64,000 nt of DNA from Nostoc edaphicum CCNP1411 (GCF_014023275.1 NZ_CP054698.1:5169001-5233000), one strand, 5' to 3'; shown: positions 45,878 to 55,431, counted from the stretch's first letter. A program made the numbers and translations. Notes: generated from the sequence alone by a model not told the origin.

Positions 45878-47662
45878 ATGATTGATAAATATCCTCAGAA
45901 TCTTATAGTGTCCTGCTTACCGCTGAGTATGCTTGTATTTCTCAGCAGCATATCTTCTAGTCCACTGCAAGCTCAGGTTGTTGATACTACACAATTACCA
46001 ACTAGTAATTTCATCCTGTCACAACAATTCCCACCACCACAGGATGTCCAACCACCCGCACCTTTGCCAACTCCCTCACCTGAACTGCCACAGCCACTTC
46101 CCCCACCAGCAGAATTATTTCCGCCCTCTGCCCCAACTCCCACACCTGAAGAACCAATCCCCGGCAACTTTCCTCAAACTATTGTTGTGGAACGGTTTGA
46201 AGTTGTTGGTAGTACAGTCTTCAGTCCCGAAGAATTAGCCAAAGCCACTGCTGAATTTACCAAACGACCGATATCGCTGACTGAAGTTTATCAAGCACGT
46301 TCTAAAATCACTGAGTTATACGTCAACAATGGTTACATTACTTCTGGAGCCTATATCCCACCCCAAACAATCCAATCTGGTGTTGTCAAAATTCAGGTGG
46401 TCGAAGGTAAATTAGAAGACATCCAGATAACTGGAACTAGACGGTTGAATCAGAATTATGTCCGCAGCCGACTAGCAATAGCGACATCACAACCTCTCAA
46501 TCGCCAGCGTCTACTAGAGGCACTGCAACTTTTGCAACTTAATCCTTTGATTCAAAATGTGACTGCGGAACTCTCCGCAGGATCACGGACTGGTGCAAGT
46601 CTCTTAGAAGTTAAAGTGACCGAGGCAAAAACCTTTAGTAGCCAAATAGTTCTTGATAATGGGCGATCGCCTAGTGTTGGCAGTTTCCGCCGCCGATTAC
46701 AATTAAATGAAGCCAACTTATTGGGGCTGGGAGACTCTCTGGGTGTAGCTTACACTAATACCGATGGTAGTAACTCCTTTGATGCCAGCTATACATTACC
46801 ACTCAATCCCCGCAATGGAACCCTCACCTTAAACTATGGCATCACATCCAGTAATGTTATTGAACCTCCTTTCAACGTTTTAGATATCCAATCGGATTCT
46901 CGCTATTACGAATTGACATTCCGCCAGCCCATAGTTCAAACTCCTACACAAGAATTCGCTCTTGGGTTGACAGCCTCGCGACGGGAAAGTGAAGCTTCTT
47001 ATATTGAAGTAGAGCGACTACCTTTTCCCGGTTTAGGTGCTGATGAACAAGGACGCACCAGGGTATCTGCGTTGCGATTTTTTCAAGAATGGACGAGTCG
47101 TAATAGCCGTGAAGTCATCGCCCTCCGTTCTCAATTCAGTTTGGGCATAGATGTATTGAATCCCACAATTAATCCAAATCCTCCCGATAGCCGTTTTTTT
47201 GCTTGGCAAGGACAAGCGCAGTGGGCACGCCTTTTAGCTCCTGAAACCTTATTTTTACTCCGTTTAAATACGCAACTCGCATCCAGAACACTTTTGCCTT
47301 TAGAGCAATTTGGCTTAGGTGGGCAGGATAGCATTCGCGGCTACCGTCAAGATTACTTACTGACGGATAATGGTACTTTTCTTTCTGCTGAAGTTCAAGT
47401 ACCGATTCTGCGCTTACCTCAGATAGATAGCACCCTACAGGTTGTCCCCTTTGTGGATTTTGGTGTTGGCTGGAATAGTTCTGATAGAGAGAATCCTGAT
47501 CCTAATACTTTAGCTGCTGTTGGTCTGGGGTTGCGTTGGTCACAGGGCGATCGCTTCACCCTTCGTCTTGACTGGGGAATTCCTTTAGTATCTGTTAACT
47601 CAAACGAGAGAACATTACAAGAAAACGGCCTGTATTTTAGTTTACTCTATAATCCTTTTTAA
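45878..47662 (+). CDS. TpsB/ShlB-FhaC-type outer-membrane transporter (Omp85 superfamily)
   Basis: This 594-residue outer-membrane protein has a signal peptide, a long Pro-rich linker (about 48-95: PPPQDVQPPAPLPTPSPELP in outline), two POTRA domains (FEVVGSTVFSPEELAKAT.. and DIQITGTRRLNQNYVRSRL) and a 16-strand barrel ending in Phe. The IRGYRQ motif of the barrel loop is at about 488. It probably secretes a TpsA-type adhesin or hemolysin, but none is encoded nearby. Cyanobacteria hold several such orphan TpsB proteins. Confidence 0.92.
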   Translation: MIDKYPQNLIVSCLPLSMLVFLSSISSSPLQAQVVDTTQLPTSNFILSQQFPPPQDVQPPAPLPTPSPELPQPLPPPAELFPPSAPTPTPEEPIPGNFPQTIVVERFEVVGSTVFSPEELAKATAEFTKRPISLTEVYQARSKITELYVNNGYITSGAYIPPQTIQSGVVKIQVVEGKLEDIQITGTRRLNQNYVRSRLAIATSQPLNRQRLLEALQLLQLNPLIQNVTAELSAGSRTGASLLEVKVTEAKTFSSQIVLDNGRSPSVGSFRRRLQLNEANLLGLGDSLGVAYTNTDGSNSFDASYTLPLNPRNGTLTLNYGITSSNVIEPPFNVLDIQSDSRYYELTFRQPIVQTPTQEFALGLTASRRESEASYIEVERLPFPGLGADEQGRTRVSALRFFQEWTSRNSREVIALRSQFSLGIDVLNPTINPNPPDSRFFAWQGQAQWARLLAPETLFLLRLNTQLASRTLLPLEQFGLGGQDSIRGYRQDYLLTDNGTFLSAEVQVPILRLPQIDSTLQVVPFVDFGVGWNSSDRENPDPNTLAAVGLGLRWSQGDRFTLRLDWGIPLVSVNSNERTLQENGLYFSLLYNPF

Positions 47663-48263
47663 AATTAGGCTTATTCTCCTTCCTTTCTCTACAAAAGTCT
47701 GTACCAAGCAACGGGGATTCCCGCCATTAAAGCAACTCGCTCGCGTGCGATTCAGACGATGCTTGGTGGGCTGGATGTATTGATAGGTTGACTCCATAAA
47801 AAATTAGGCTCATTAAATTCACGGGTGTCGAGAATAATAACTCGCGAGTGTATTGAGTTTTTGCACTACGAACAAAAATAGGTAATTCAGTATCTAGGGA
47901 CATAGTGTTTTCTCTAAAAGTCCACAAACCATCACCGCAACTGGACTTTCTGTTATAAACGGTTCAAACACCTGCCCCAGCAACATCTCGATTCTCAACT
48001 CAGCAGATTTTCACCTCTTTTGAGCAAACTACAAATCAAGCTATTACATAACACCTTGAAAGGTCTAATTCTAAGGGTAATAGACTTGTGAACAAAAAAA
48101 TTGAGTATTTTCACTGAAGATATCTACGTATTGTCACTGTATTCTTGTCAAAGAAAGAACCGAACTGCCACATTATTAAGAAAATATAAAGGTATGGATT
48201 AATACGTAGATTTTAGACTAAAACATCCATTAACTTAAGATTCAAGAGATTTAAAGAAAAGAT
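47663..48263. other. 600-bp spacer before the decarboxylase gene
   Basis: A minus-strand frame of 66 residues at 47727-47927 has no family features and starts within the spacer; I do not call it. The segment near 47727-47757 contains a short palindromic GCTCGCGTGCGATTC region. The right side is the AT-rich leader of the decarboxylase gene. Confidence 0.4.
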
Positions 48264-49415
48264 ATGTCAGATAAAGTTGCTAAAGAGTTGGCAGATTTTT
48301 TGCTGCAAATAGAACAGCGATCGCAGTTTCATGCAGGTTATCCGTATAATTTAAGTTGTGACTACAGTGCGATCGCAAAATTTTTTAATTTTCTGTTAAA
48401 TAATGCTGGAGATCCATATATTGAGCCAGATTTTGGTCTTCATTCTCGTAAGTTTGAGCAAGAAGTATTATCTTTTTTTGCTCACCTCTATAAGATTCCA
48501 GAAAATCAGTTTTGGGGTTATATTACTGCTGGCGGGACTGAAGGTAATTTATATGGAATGTTTTTAGCAAGAGAAATCTACCCTAATGGGATTCTTTACT
48601 CCTCAGAAGACTCTCATTACTCCATACCCAAAGCAGCCAAATTATTTCGCATTCAACATAATGTTGTTAATTCACAAATTAATGGAGAGATGAATTATGA
48701 ACATTTTGAAAAACTAATTAGTGAGAATCGTAGTTATCCAGCGATTATCAATTTAAATATTGGCACTACTGTCAAAGGTGCGATTGATAACTTAGACAAA
48801 GTTCTAGAAATTTTAGAGCGCAATCAGATTAAAGATTACTACATTCATTGTGATGCCGCTCTTTCAGGATTAATATTACCATTTCTAGATGGCGCTCCGC
48901 AAGTTAACTTTCAAAAACCTATAGATAGTGTAGCCATTTCTGCTAAATTCATTGGTTCTCCCTTGCCTTGCGGTATAGTTTTAACTAAAAAGAAATGGGT
49001 AGAAAAAGTTGAAACAGCAATTGAATATATTGGTTCAACAGATACAACAATTCTGGGGTCTAGAAACGGTCATACCCCTTTGATTCTCTGGTATGCAACG
49101 AAAACAAGAGGTTATGATGGATTAGCTAGAGAAGCAAAGACCTGTATTGATAATGCCCAATATCTTTTCCAACAACTTCAAATCAGAGAATATCCATGTA
49201 TGCTGAATAATTTTTCCAATACTGTAGTCTTTCAAAAACCTTCTCAAAGGTTAATTAAAAAATGGCAGTTAGCGATTTTTGAAAATTGGGTACATATTGT
49301 AGTCATGCAGAATATCGATAGAAATAAAATTGATGCTTTTGTGAGCGAACTTTTATTAGAAGAAGGGTTAGTTAATAACGCAGAGAATTTCCAGCGACAG
49401 TCAGTACTACACTAA
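48264..49415 (+). CDS. hdc: PLP-dependent histidine decarboxylase-like enzyme
   Basis: This 383-residue group II decarboxylase has FGLHSRKFEQEVLSFFAHLY, ITAGGTEGNLYG, the stacking His (H118 in SSEDSHYSIPKAAKL), the PLP Asp (D197 in HCDAALSG) and the PLP Lys (K228 in ISAKFIGSPLPCGIVL). The overall pattern and length are those of bacterial histidine decarboxylases making histamine. The residue before the PLP Lys is normally His in a SGHK motif; here it reads SAK, one residue shorter. Activity and substrate are therefore open. It converges on the permease-GGDEF-EAL gene with a 73-bp gap. Confidence 0.85.
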   Translation: MSDKVAKELADFLLQIEQRSQFHAGYPYNLSCDYSAIAKFFNFLLNNAGDPYIEPDFGLHSRKFEQEVLSFFAHLYKIPENQFWGYITAGGTEGNLYGMFLAREIYPNGILYSSEDSHYSIPKAAKLFRIQHNVVNSQINGEMNYEHFEKLISENRSYPAIINLNIGTTVKGAIDNLDKVLEILERNQIKDYYIHCDAALSGLILPFLDGAPQVNFQKPIDSVAISAKFIGSPLPCGIVLTKKKWVEKVETAIEYIGSTDTTILGSRNGHTPLILWYATKTRGYDGLAREAKTCIDNAQYLFQQLQIREYPCMLNNFSNTVVFQKPSQRLIKKWQLAIFENWVHIVVMQNIDRNKIDAFVSELLLEEGLVNNAENFQRQSVLH

Positions 49416-49488
49416 TATAGATTCTCAAGTGAAATTGATCGCCCAATTTTACAAAGTGTTTCTCTAAGCAGAATTTGATCCCAAGACT

Positions 49489-52400
49489 TTATCTTTTTAA
49501 AAAGTTTTTGGAGCATAAGTTAGCAGCAAGTAGTCTTTCTACTTCTGCACGTTCCATCGGTGGTAAGAAAAAATACCCTTGTCCATAATCACATTGTAAA
49601 GCCTTCAATTGTGCCAATTGCTCTACAGTTTCTATCCCTTCTGCTGTTACAGACATATTTAAATTATGGGCTAATGTCACAATCGCTCGAATAATTTCTA
49701 AATTTTCTCCTCGACTACCTATACTGGTGACAAAAGAGCGGTCAATCTTAATGGTTTTGATTGGTAGACGGTGTAGATAACTCAAGGATGAATAGCCAGT
49801 ACCAAAGTCATCCATGTGTGTCTCGACATTCAGCGCTGTTAACTGGGAAAGCACAGTGGTAGCTAATTCAAAATTATCCATCAACAAAGTTTCAGTAATC
49901 TCCAATTTCAAACAGCATGGCTCCATTCCAGTTTGCTGCAAAATATGTTTAACCTGTTTAAATACATCGGGTTGCGTGATTTGTTTACCAGAAAAATTGA
50001 CGCTAATTGTCAAAGGTGGTGAAGTAGGAAATTGTTGATGCCATCTGTGCATTTGATGACAGGCTTCATAAAGCACCCATTCCCCGATACTAACAATCAT
50101 TCCCGTTTCCTCAGCCAGGGGAATAAAATCTTGCGGGGAAATAAGTCCTCGTTCTGGATGATACCAACGTATCAGTGCCTCAAATCCAATAACTTTGCCA
50201 GTTGTTAGTGAAACAATTGGCTGGTAGTCAAGACGAAAATCTTCTTGCTTGAGCAGCGCATGACGTAAAGCAGTTTCTAATTCCAAGAGCAAAGCTGCAC
50301 CCTCGTGCATCTTTGGGTCAAAAACCTCATAACGCGCTTTACCAAGTGCTTTGGCACAATACATTGCTACATCGGCATCGCGTAGAATCTGTGCTGCTTG
50401 CTCATAATCTCTTTTACTTAAAGCGATGCCAATACTAACATTAGTAAACACCCGATGCTCGTTTAATTGAAATGGCGAAGCTAGCACCTTTTTAATTCGC
50501 TCGGCTACATGTATAGCGGTGCTGATATCTTCAATTTCCTCAAGTAATATTGTGAACTCGTCTCCACCAAAACGGGCAACTATGTCTCCGACTCGCAGAA
50601 CTGACTTTAGCCGATGAGAAATTGCAATCAAAAGTTGATTTCCTTGCAGATGTCCAAGGCTGTCATTAACAACTTTAAAGCGGTCTAGGTCTAAGAAGAG
50701 TACAGCAAATAAATAATTATTTTGCTGTTTACTCTGTTCTATTGCCTGCTGTACCCGCTCCATAAATAATCTTTGGTTAGGCAATCCAGTTAGCCCGTCA
50801 TGAAGACTATTGTGTAGTAATTGCTCTTGTGCTTCTTGACGCTTGATAATGTCTTGTTGAAGTTGTTGATTAACTCTAATAAGTTCAATGGTGCGTTCTA
50901 GCACCAACTGCTCAAGCTGATAACGGTACTGGACTAATTCTTCCTCTGCTAGCTTCCGCTTAGTGATATCACGGACAATTACAATATATTCCCGTAGCTG
51001 GGAATTAAATGGCTGTGAAATAGTCGATTCAACAATTCGTAAACCTTGGTTTATTCTTAAACTTTGCTCACTTCTAATAGACCATTGTTCCGGTGTACCG
51101 CGATAGCACATTAGGAGTTGATTCAAGTTTTTCCCAAGCAACTGTTGAATGCTTGTTTCAAATAATTCTTCAGCAGCAGCATTGGTTTGACAAATTATAC
51201 CTTTTTCATCTAAGACTAAAACCGTATCTGGAACGGTATCGAGAGTAGTGATAAATAAGTTTCTTGCTTGTTTGCGTGCCTCATCAATAGCAATAATTTG
51301 TGGTAAAGTTGTCCAGCAAGCGATCGCTACCCCTGTAAAAGATAGTGTCACTAACAGAATAGCTAGTAAAGAGTTTTGAGGATTAGTAGAAAGTCTATCT
51401 AATAAATCGCGGATAACCCAACTGATTGTGGCAGTAATACAAATTAATGATACTAAAACAATCACTTGTAGTACCACAAAGTCTGAGTTGTTTTTAATAG
51501 CTCTAGTGTCGTAACGCTGTGTCCACCATTTGGGGTGTAATGGTGCAAATCTTAAGCGACGTAGGGCTACATCTCCTATCATCAGAATAATGGGTAATAA
51601 TAATCCTACTAAAAAATCTATCCAATTCCAAGCTAAACCTCCCACTATGAGAACTACTGCTTCTACTAAGAAAAAACTAAGTGACCACCAAGGCCATAAC
51701 ACGTGTGGTTGTCCCCGACACAGCCATAATCCCAGATGTAGTCCCATAATGGACATGAGATAACAAGTACCTGCTACTGTGACAAGTTGAGATATATTTC
51801 CCAAATTGAGACAAAGCAAACTGAGTAAAAAGGTAACTAAAATAGCAGGACCAAGGACACCTTGACGGGAAACTAATGCAAATATGGGAGAAATCTGTCT
51901 ATCTAAGGCAAGCTGGTATAACATCCGAGGAGAGTTGGAAACTGCCGTAGCAGAACTTAGAAGGCAAGATATAGTAATTAGAAGTGTTACTAGAAAGGAG
52001 GCGGACTCACCCCAAAAAGGTTTAGAAGCCTCTACCAGATTTAAGAACGCATCATCACCTATTGTTGGATTTGGAGCCGAACACATTAATACCCAAGAAC
52101 CACCTAGAAAGACTGGAGGAATTAACCAAGCCGCTACGGTTAAGAAACTTAAAGTTTTATATGGGTGGCGGCTATCAGCAACAAAAGAAGAAGTGGTTTC
52201 ACAAGCAAAAATTGAATAGCTACCTAGAAAAAACCACTTTGCCCATTCTTCAAAGCTCAGGCTATGTGTGCTAATTGGGAGAAATTTAAAACTAGAAGTT
52301 GAGAAGGCTAACCATAGTACACCTTGAATACAAAATAATAACAGTAATAAAATTGCTGGGAATACAAAAAATAAATGCAGGAGTGCTAAAGCACGCGTGC

Positions 52401-52872
52401 CACTGAAAGCCAAAATAAAAGGAATCGCTGTAAATAAAACTTTTAATAAATTTTCTGGAAAAGAAATACCTAATGGTTCAAAATTGACTTTAATTAGGTT
52501 GGTGAGAATAATTGCGTATAGTGCTGGTGCTGCTGCCCAGCTAAAAAAATATCCTAATGCTACGTAACGGCCTAAAGCAGGAAAGTTCTCTAATAGCCTT
52601 GTAGTGTAGTTTGGTGTTCCTCCGGCGACATCTGACCAATGTCTACCTAGACTTTGTACCTGCAAGTTAAGCAAAAAGGAAACGATCGTGCCAAAAAACC
52701 AAACTAAGATAGCTTTAGGCCCTAACGCTGCATGAATAATCGGCGCAGTACCAATCCATCCAACATGACCCGTTAACCCAAAGCCCCAGGTTTCGAGATA
52801 ACTCAGAGTCCGTGGTAGGCGCATTAGCAAATGCTGATTTTTCTCTGCCCGTGCAGAATCGTTACTAACCAT
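49489..52872 (-). CDS. Amino-acid-permease-like membrane module fused to PAS-GGDEF-EAL
   Basis: This 1127-residue protein joins a transporter-like membrane part to a cyclic-di-GMP module. Residues about 20-435 look like an APC-superfamily permease of about 12 helices (YLETWGFGLTGHVGWIGTAPIIHAAL; GYFFSWAAAPALYAIIL in outline). Two more helices lie at about 466-486 and 500-520. A PAS domain (about 541-640: LDTVPDTVLVLDEKGIICQTNAAAEELF in outline) is followed by a coiled coil. The GGDEF domain has GGDEF at 769-773 with an RxxD inhibitory site at 760-763, and the EAL domain has EAL at 898-900, with DDFGTGYSSLSYL and KIDRSFV. Both enzymatic motifs are intact. It could sense or import an amino acid or amine. 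Confidence 0.9.
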   Translation of the reverse strand: MVSNDSARAEKNQHLLMRLPRTLSYLETWGFGLTGHVGWIGTAPIIHAALGPKAILVWFFGTIVSFLLNLQVQSLGRHWSDVAGGTPNYTTRLLENFPALGRYVALGYFFSWAAAPALYAIILTNLIKVNFEPLGISFPENLLKVLFTAIPFILAFSGTRALALLHLFFVFPAILLLLLFCIQGVLWLAFSTSSFKFLPISTHSLSFEEWAKWFFLGSYSIFACETTSSFVADSRHPYKTLSFLTVAAWLIPPVFLGGSWVLMCSAPNPTIGDDAFLNLVEASKPFWGESASFLVTLLITISCLLSSATAVSNSPRMLYQLALDRQISPIFALVSRQGVLGPAILVTFLLSLLCLNLGNISQLVTVAGTCYLMSIMGLHLGLWLCRGQPHVLWPWWSLSFFLVEAVVLIVGGLAWNWIDFLVGLLLPIILMIGDVALRRLRFAPLHPKWWTQRYDTRAIKNNSDFVVLQVIVLVSLICITATISWVIRDLLDRLSTNPQNSLLAILLVTLSFTGVAIACWTTLPQIIAIDEARKQARNLFITTLDTVPDTVLVLDEKGIICQTNAAAEELFETSIQQLLGKNLNQLLMCYRGTPEQWSIRSEQSLRINQGLRIVESTISQPFNSQLREYIVIVRDITKRKLAEEELVQYRYQLEQLVLERTIELIRVNQQLQQDIIKRQEAQEQLLHNSLHDGLTGLPNQRLFMERVQQAIEQSKQQNNYLFAVLFLDLDRFKVVNDSLGHLQGNQLLIAISHRLKSVLRVGDIVARFGGDEFTILLEEIEDISTAIHVAERIKKVLASPFQLNEHRVFTNVSIGIALSKRDYEQAAQILRDADVAMYCAKALGKARYEVFDPKMHEGAALLLELETALRHALLKQEDFRLDYQPIVSLTTGKVIGFEALIRWYHPERGLISPQDFIPLAEETGMIVSIGEWVLYEACHQMHRWHQQFPTSPPLTISVNFSGKQITQPDVFKQVKHILQQTGMEPCCLKLEITETLLMDNFELATTVLSQLTALNVETHMDDFGTGYSSLSYLHRLPIKTIKIDRSFVTSIGSRGENLEIIRAIVTLAHNLNMSVTAEGIETVEQLAQLKALQCDYGQGYFFLPPMERAEVERLLAANLCSKNFLKR

Positions 52873-53199
52873 TTTTTCTTAGTGAGATTTACTGACCTTT
52901 TCACTCAATAACTGAATCTCACTGCTTATAGCTTCCGTATAACTGCTGAACTTTAGGAAAAAACAACTTAGTTATTACTGAATTTGGGATTTTAAATTTG
53001 AGATTTGAGATTGACCCCATGCCTGAAGTTTTTTTCTTGAATAAAGAATTTTAGATTTGAGATTTTTCCCATGTAGCTTGCTTTTCACGAAGCCAGTATA
53101 AATTATCTTTATTACGACCTTGATTAAAATCGAAAAGCTCAGATTTCCGACCTATTTAATAAGTCGGAAATCGTGTTGTTCATGAATGATTAAGTAGGG
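52873..53199. other. Spacer between parA and the permease-GGDEF-EAL gene
   Basis: Contains two GATTTGAGATT-type repeats (near 52998-53014 and 53054-53066) and a 10-bp hairpin GATTTCCGAC/GTCGGAAATC at 53142-53172, which on the minus strand lies 28 bp after the parA stop and could be its terminator, although the U-run is poor. No gene seen. Confidence 0.45.
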
Positions 53200-54084
53200 C
53201 TATAGTTTTTGCAACAACTCCTGAGTTAACTGAAAGAAAGCTTTTGAACCTGCTGATTGGGGAGCATTTAAAACGGCGGGCATAAAACTATCAACAGCCT
53301 TAGCAACATTGACATCAACTGGGATTTGTACTTTACAAATTTTTTCTACACCAAAATCTTCAACAACGCGGTGCATAACTTGTTTATAGTATCTGCCAGT
53401 GAGAAGATTAGCGCTGGACATACTAAATACAATTCCCAACATTTTTATATCTATCTTGGTTTCATGTCCGTGACTGTCTTTTAATTGGGCAATCCGTCTT
53501 TCTAGCAGTTGAATACCTACTACAGATAATGGTTCTGGTTTAGCAGGAAGTATGTAGAAATCGCTAGCAGCTAAAGCGCTACGAGTCAATAGATTATAGC
53601 CCGGTGCACAATCGAGAAGAATAAAATCATATTCTTGACGGACTGGTTTTAAGATGTTGTTAATCAAGACCCTTTCAAACCGATTCCAAATCGTTTCAAA
53701 GTCCTGTTCACCCAAAGCAGTTGCTTGTTTATGGAGCATTTCTGAAACAACAAATTCATCATACAAATCGATATCTCCCGGTAATAAATCTAGTCCTGGA
53801 AGATTACAAACCTGGGATTGAACGATATCTTGAATTGTGAGTTTTGCTTGTGGATCTGGATTGATAACTTGGTCTATTAGATACCTAAATGTCTTGCTTT
53901 GTTTACGACGCTTGGCAAAATCTAAAGGCGACATCAAGCTGAGTGTGGCGCTAATTTGGCTGTCTAAATCAAGGACAAGCACCCGTTTGCCATGATTTTT
54001 AGCTAAACAAGTAGCTAAATTGACGGTGAGAGTGGTTTTACCAACGCCACCTTTCATATTTGCAGTAGCAATTACATATCCCAT
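53200..54084 (-). CDS. ParA-family ATPase without a partner gene
   Basis: This 294-residue ParA/MinD-type ATPase has a deviant Walker A (NMKGGVGKTTLTVNLA, with the signature Lys) at the N terminus, Walker A' LVLDLDSQISATL and Walker B FILLDCAPGYNLLT. The DNA-binding N-terminal extension of plasmid ParA is absent. There is no parB or parS-like site evident nearby, so it may position a cellular cargo rather than segregate DNA. MipZ or McdA-like roles are possible but not shown. Confidence 0.9.
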   Translation of the reverse strand: MGYVIATANMKGGVGKTTLTVNLATCLAKNHGKRVLVLDLDSQISATLSLMSPLDFAKRRKQSKTFRYLIDQVINPDPQAKLTIQDIVQSQVCNLPGLDLLPGDIDLYDEFVVSEMLHKQATALGEQDFETIWNRFERVLINNILKPVRQEYDFILLDCAPGYNLLTRSALAASDFYILPAKPEPLSVVGIQLLERRIAQLKDSHGHETKIDIKMLGIVFSMSSANLLTGRYYKQVMHRVVEDFGVEKICKVQIPVDVNVAKAVDSFMPAVLNAPQSAGSKAFFQLTQELLQKL

Positions 54085-54586
54085 TGATTGAGTCCTCTAT
54101 TGACGCATTCCCATCTACTGGTCTGTCGCGGATTGTCCGTAGTTTGCGCTTTAGCGCAAACTATGAACCTATCAAATAAAACTTGACAGACTACTAGGTA
54201 GCGTACACCCCTCTTGATATCTTAAATCTTCCATTAAATTTAATATTTTCGGAAATTCAAAAGAGTGATTTCAGGGATATTTACTCGATTGAGGCAGCAA
54301 CATGTAGTTGGATCTTTAGCTGAAATCGGGTTACCAGGCTCCTGTGCCCCATAATGCAAATGTTTGGCTTAATGGTGTAACAGCGATCGCTCTCATCAAA
54401 GCAATTATAGAGGTATTGACAAATACAGTAGCCCTAAATCAATTGTGAGAAAATAATCAGGTTGTGAATATCACTAAGTATTGGGTGCAAAATGTGGATG
54501 CATTCGCTAACTGAATTAAACGAAGCCGATCGATAATTTCGTGAAATCAAAGGCGCATTTACACACAAACTTATAAGGTAATTAAA
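54085..54586. other. 500-bp spacer upstream of parA
   Basis: No gene seen. TAGTTTGCGCT (54140-54150) and AGCGCAAACTA (54153-54163) form a perfect 11-bp stem with a 2-base loop within the parA 5' region, a palindrome type that looks like a dispersed repeat. The right part before 54587 contains the promoter of the 2TM gene. Confidence 0.5.
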
Positions 54587-54997
54587 ATGACTTACGATTC
54601 AGAAGATGTAGAACAAATCCTTCAAAAAGCACTCACTCGTAAACAGGAAGGTGAATTTTCACGAGAACAGCTTTTAGAAATGGCATCTGAGTTAGGTATT
54701 TCGTCTGATATTTTGGAAACAACTGAACAAAAGTGGTTGGCTCAACAAGAAGAGAAACGTTTGCGACATACATTTAATACTTTCCGACGCAGAGCCTTTT
54801 GGACACACTTGGTTTCCTTCCTAGCAGTGAATTTATTCCTCATTCTTTTGAATTTAATTACTAGTCCTAGTTATTTTTGGGCTATTTTCCCAGTATTAGG
54901 ATGGGGTTTAGGACTATTTTTTCATTGCTGGAGTGTTTATCAGAGTAAATCAGAGGATTACGAGATCGCCTTTCAGAAATGGCGGGCACAGATTTAA
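54587..54997 (+). CDS. 2TM-domain small membrane protein
   Basis: This 136-residue protein has a soluble helical N terminus (EDVEQILQKALTRKQEGEFSREQLLEMASELGI in outline) and a C-terminal 2TM domain with helices at about 75-92 (WTHLVSFLAVNLFLILLNL) and 98-115 (FWAIFPVLGWGLGLFFHCW). The 2TM domain is found in sensor histidine kinases and stand-alone proteins. Function unknown. No neighbours suggest an operon. Confidence 0.82.
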   Translation: MTYDSEDVEQILQKALTRKQEGEFSREQLLEMASELGISSDILETTEQKWLAQQEEKRLRHTFNTFRRRAFWTHLVSFLAVNLFLILLNLITSPSYFWAIFPVLGWGLGLFFHCWSVYQSKSEDYEIAFQKWRAQI

Positions 54998-55065
54998 CTT
55001 CTCCCTACTTTGAAAAATAGAGACACTAAGAGGTGAAGCCAGTAGGGGGAAAGAGAATCAGGGTA

Positions 55066-55169
55066 ATACCATTTCACTTTAATAATGATACAAATACGTG
55101 GGTAAGGGTTTAGCACTGCTAAACCCCTACGAAAAATCTATATGTATCAAGATTTTCGTGAAATGGTAT
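55066..55169. mobile_element. MITE-like palindromic element 1
   Basis: The ends ATACCATTTCAC (55066-55077) and GTGAAATGGTAT (55158-55169) are exact inverted copies. The middle has a perfect 10-bp palindrome GGGTTTAGCA/TGCTAAACCC (55106-55126). There is no coding capacity. Confidence 0.8.
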
Positions 55170-55184
55170 AAGCAGGGGAAGTTG

Positions 55185-55298
55185 TACCATTTTTTTGTGA
55201 AGCTGCATATAATTCACCCCCCGGCTATCGCCGTCCCCCCGATGCCTTGGGGGGATTACAGGGGGTATTATTATGTGTATCTTCACAAAAAAATGGTA
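55185..55298. mobile_element. MITE-like palindromic element 2
   Basis: Perfect 18-bp inverted ends: TACCATTTTTTTGTGAAG (55185-55202) and its complement (55281-55298). The interior contains CCCCCC and GGGGGG blocks that can pair. It shares TACCATTT and GTGAA with element 1, 15 bp to the left, so both may belong to one family. Confidence 0.85.
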
Positions 55299-55431
55299 TT
55301 AACTGTATTAGTATTTAGTTCTCAGTTTTAATTAATACTTTTTCTCTCCTACCTCCTGCCTTTTGCCTTTTTATAGGTGTCGGCTTGACAATACAGCTTT
55401 GCACCTCGACGAGTTGGAAGTAATCTTTCAC

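Larger units (their letters stand above)
54998..55431. other. Spacer with two adjacent palindromic elements
   Basis: Two MITE-like elements (55066-55169 and 55185-55298) fill most of this gap. A plus-strand frame at 55098-55331 is formed by them and is not a gene. Confidence 0.7.

Noticed and set aside
45973..46167. Gly/Ser-rich minus-strand frame
   Set aside because: It is the complement of the Pro-rich linker of the TpsB gene.
47727..47927. 66-residue minus-strand frame
   Set aside because: No recognised motif, no good ribosome site, and part of it lies in palindromic repeat-like DNA.
55098..55331. 77-residue plus-strand frame
   Set aside because: It is made of the two palindromic elements at 55066-55298.
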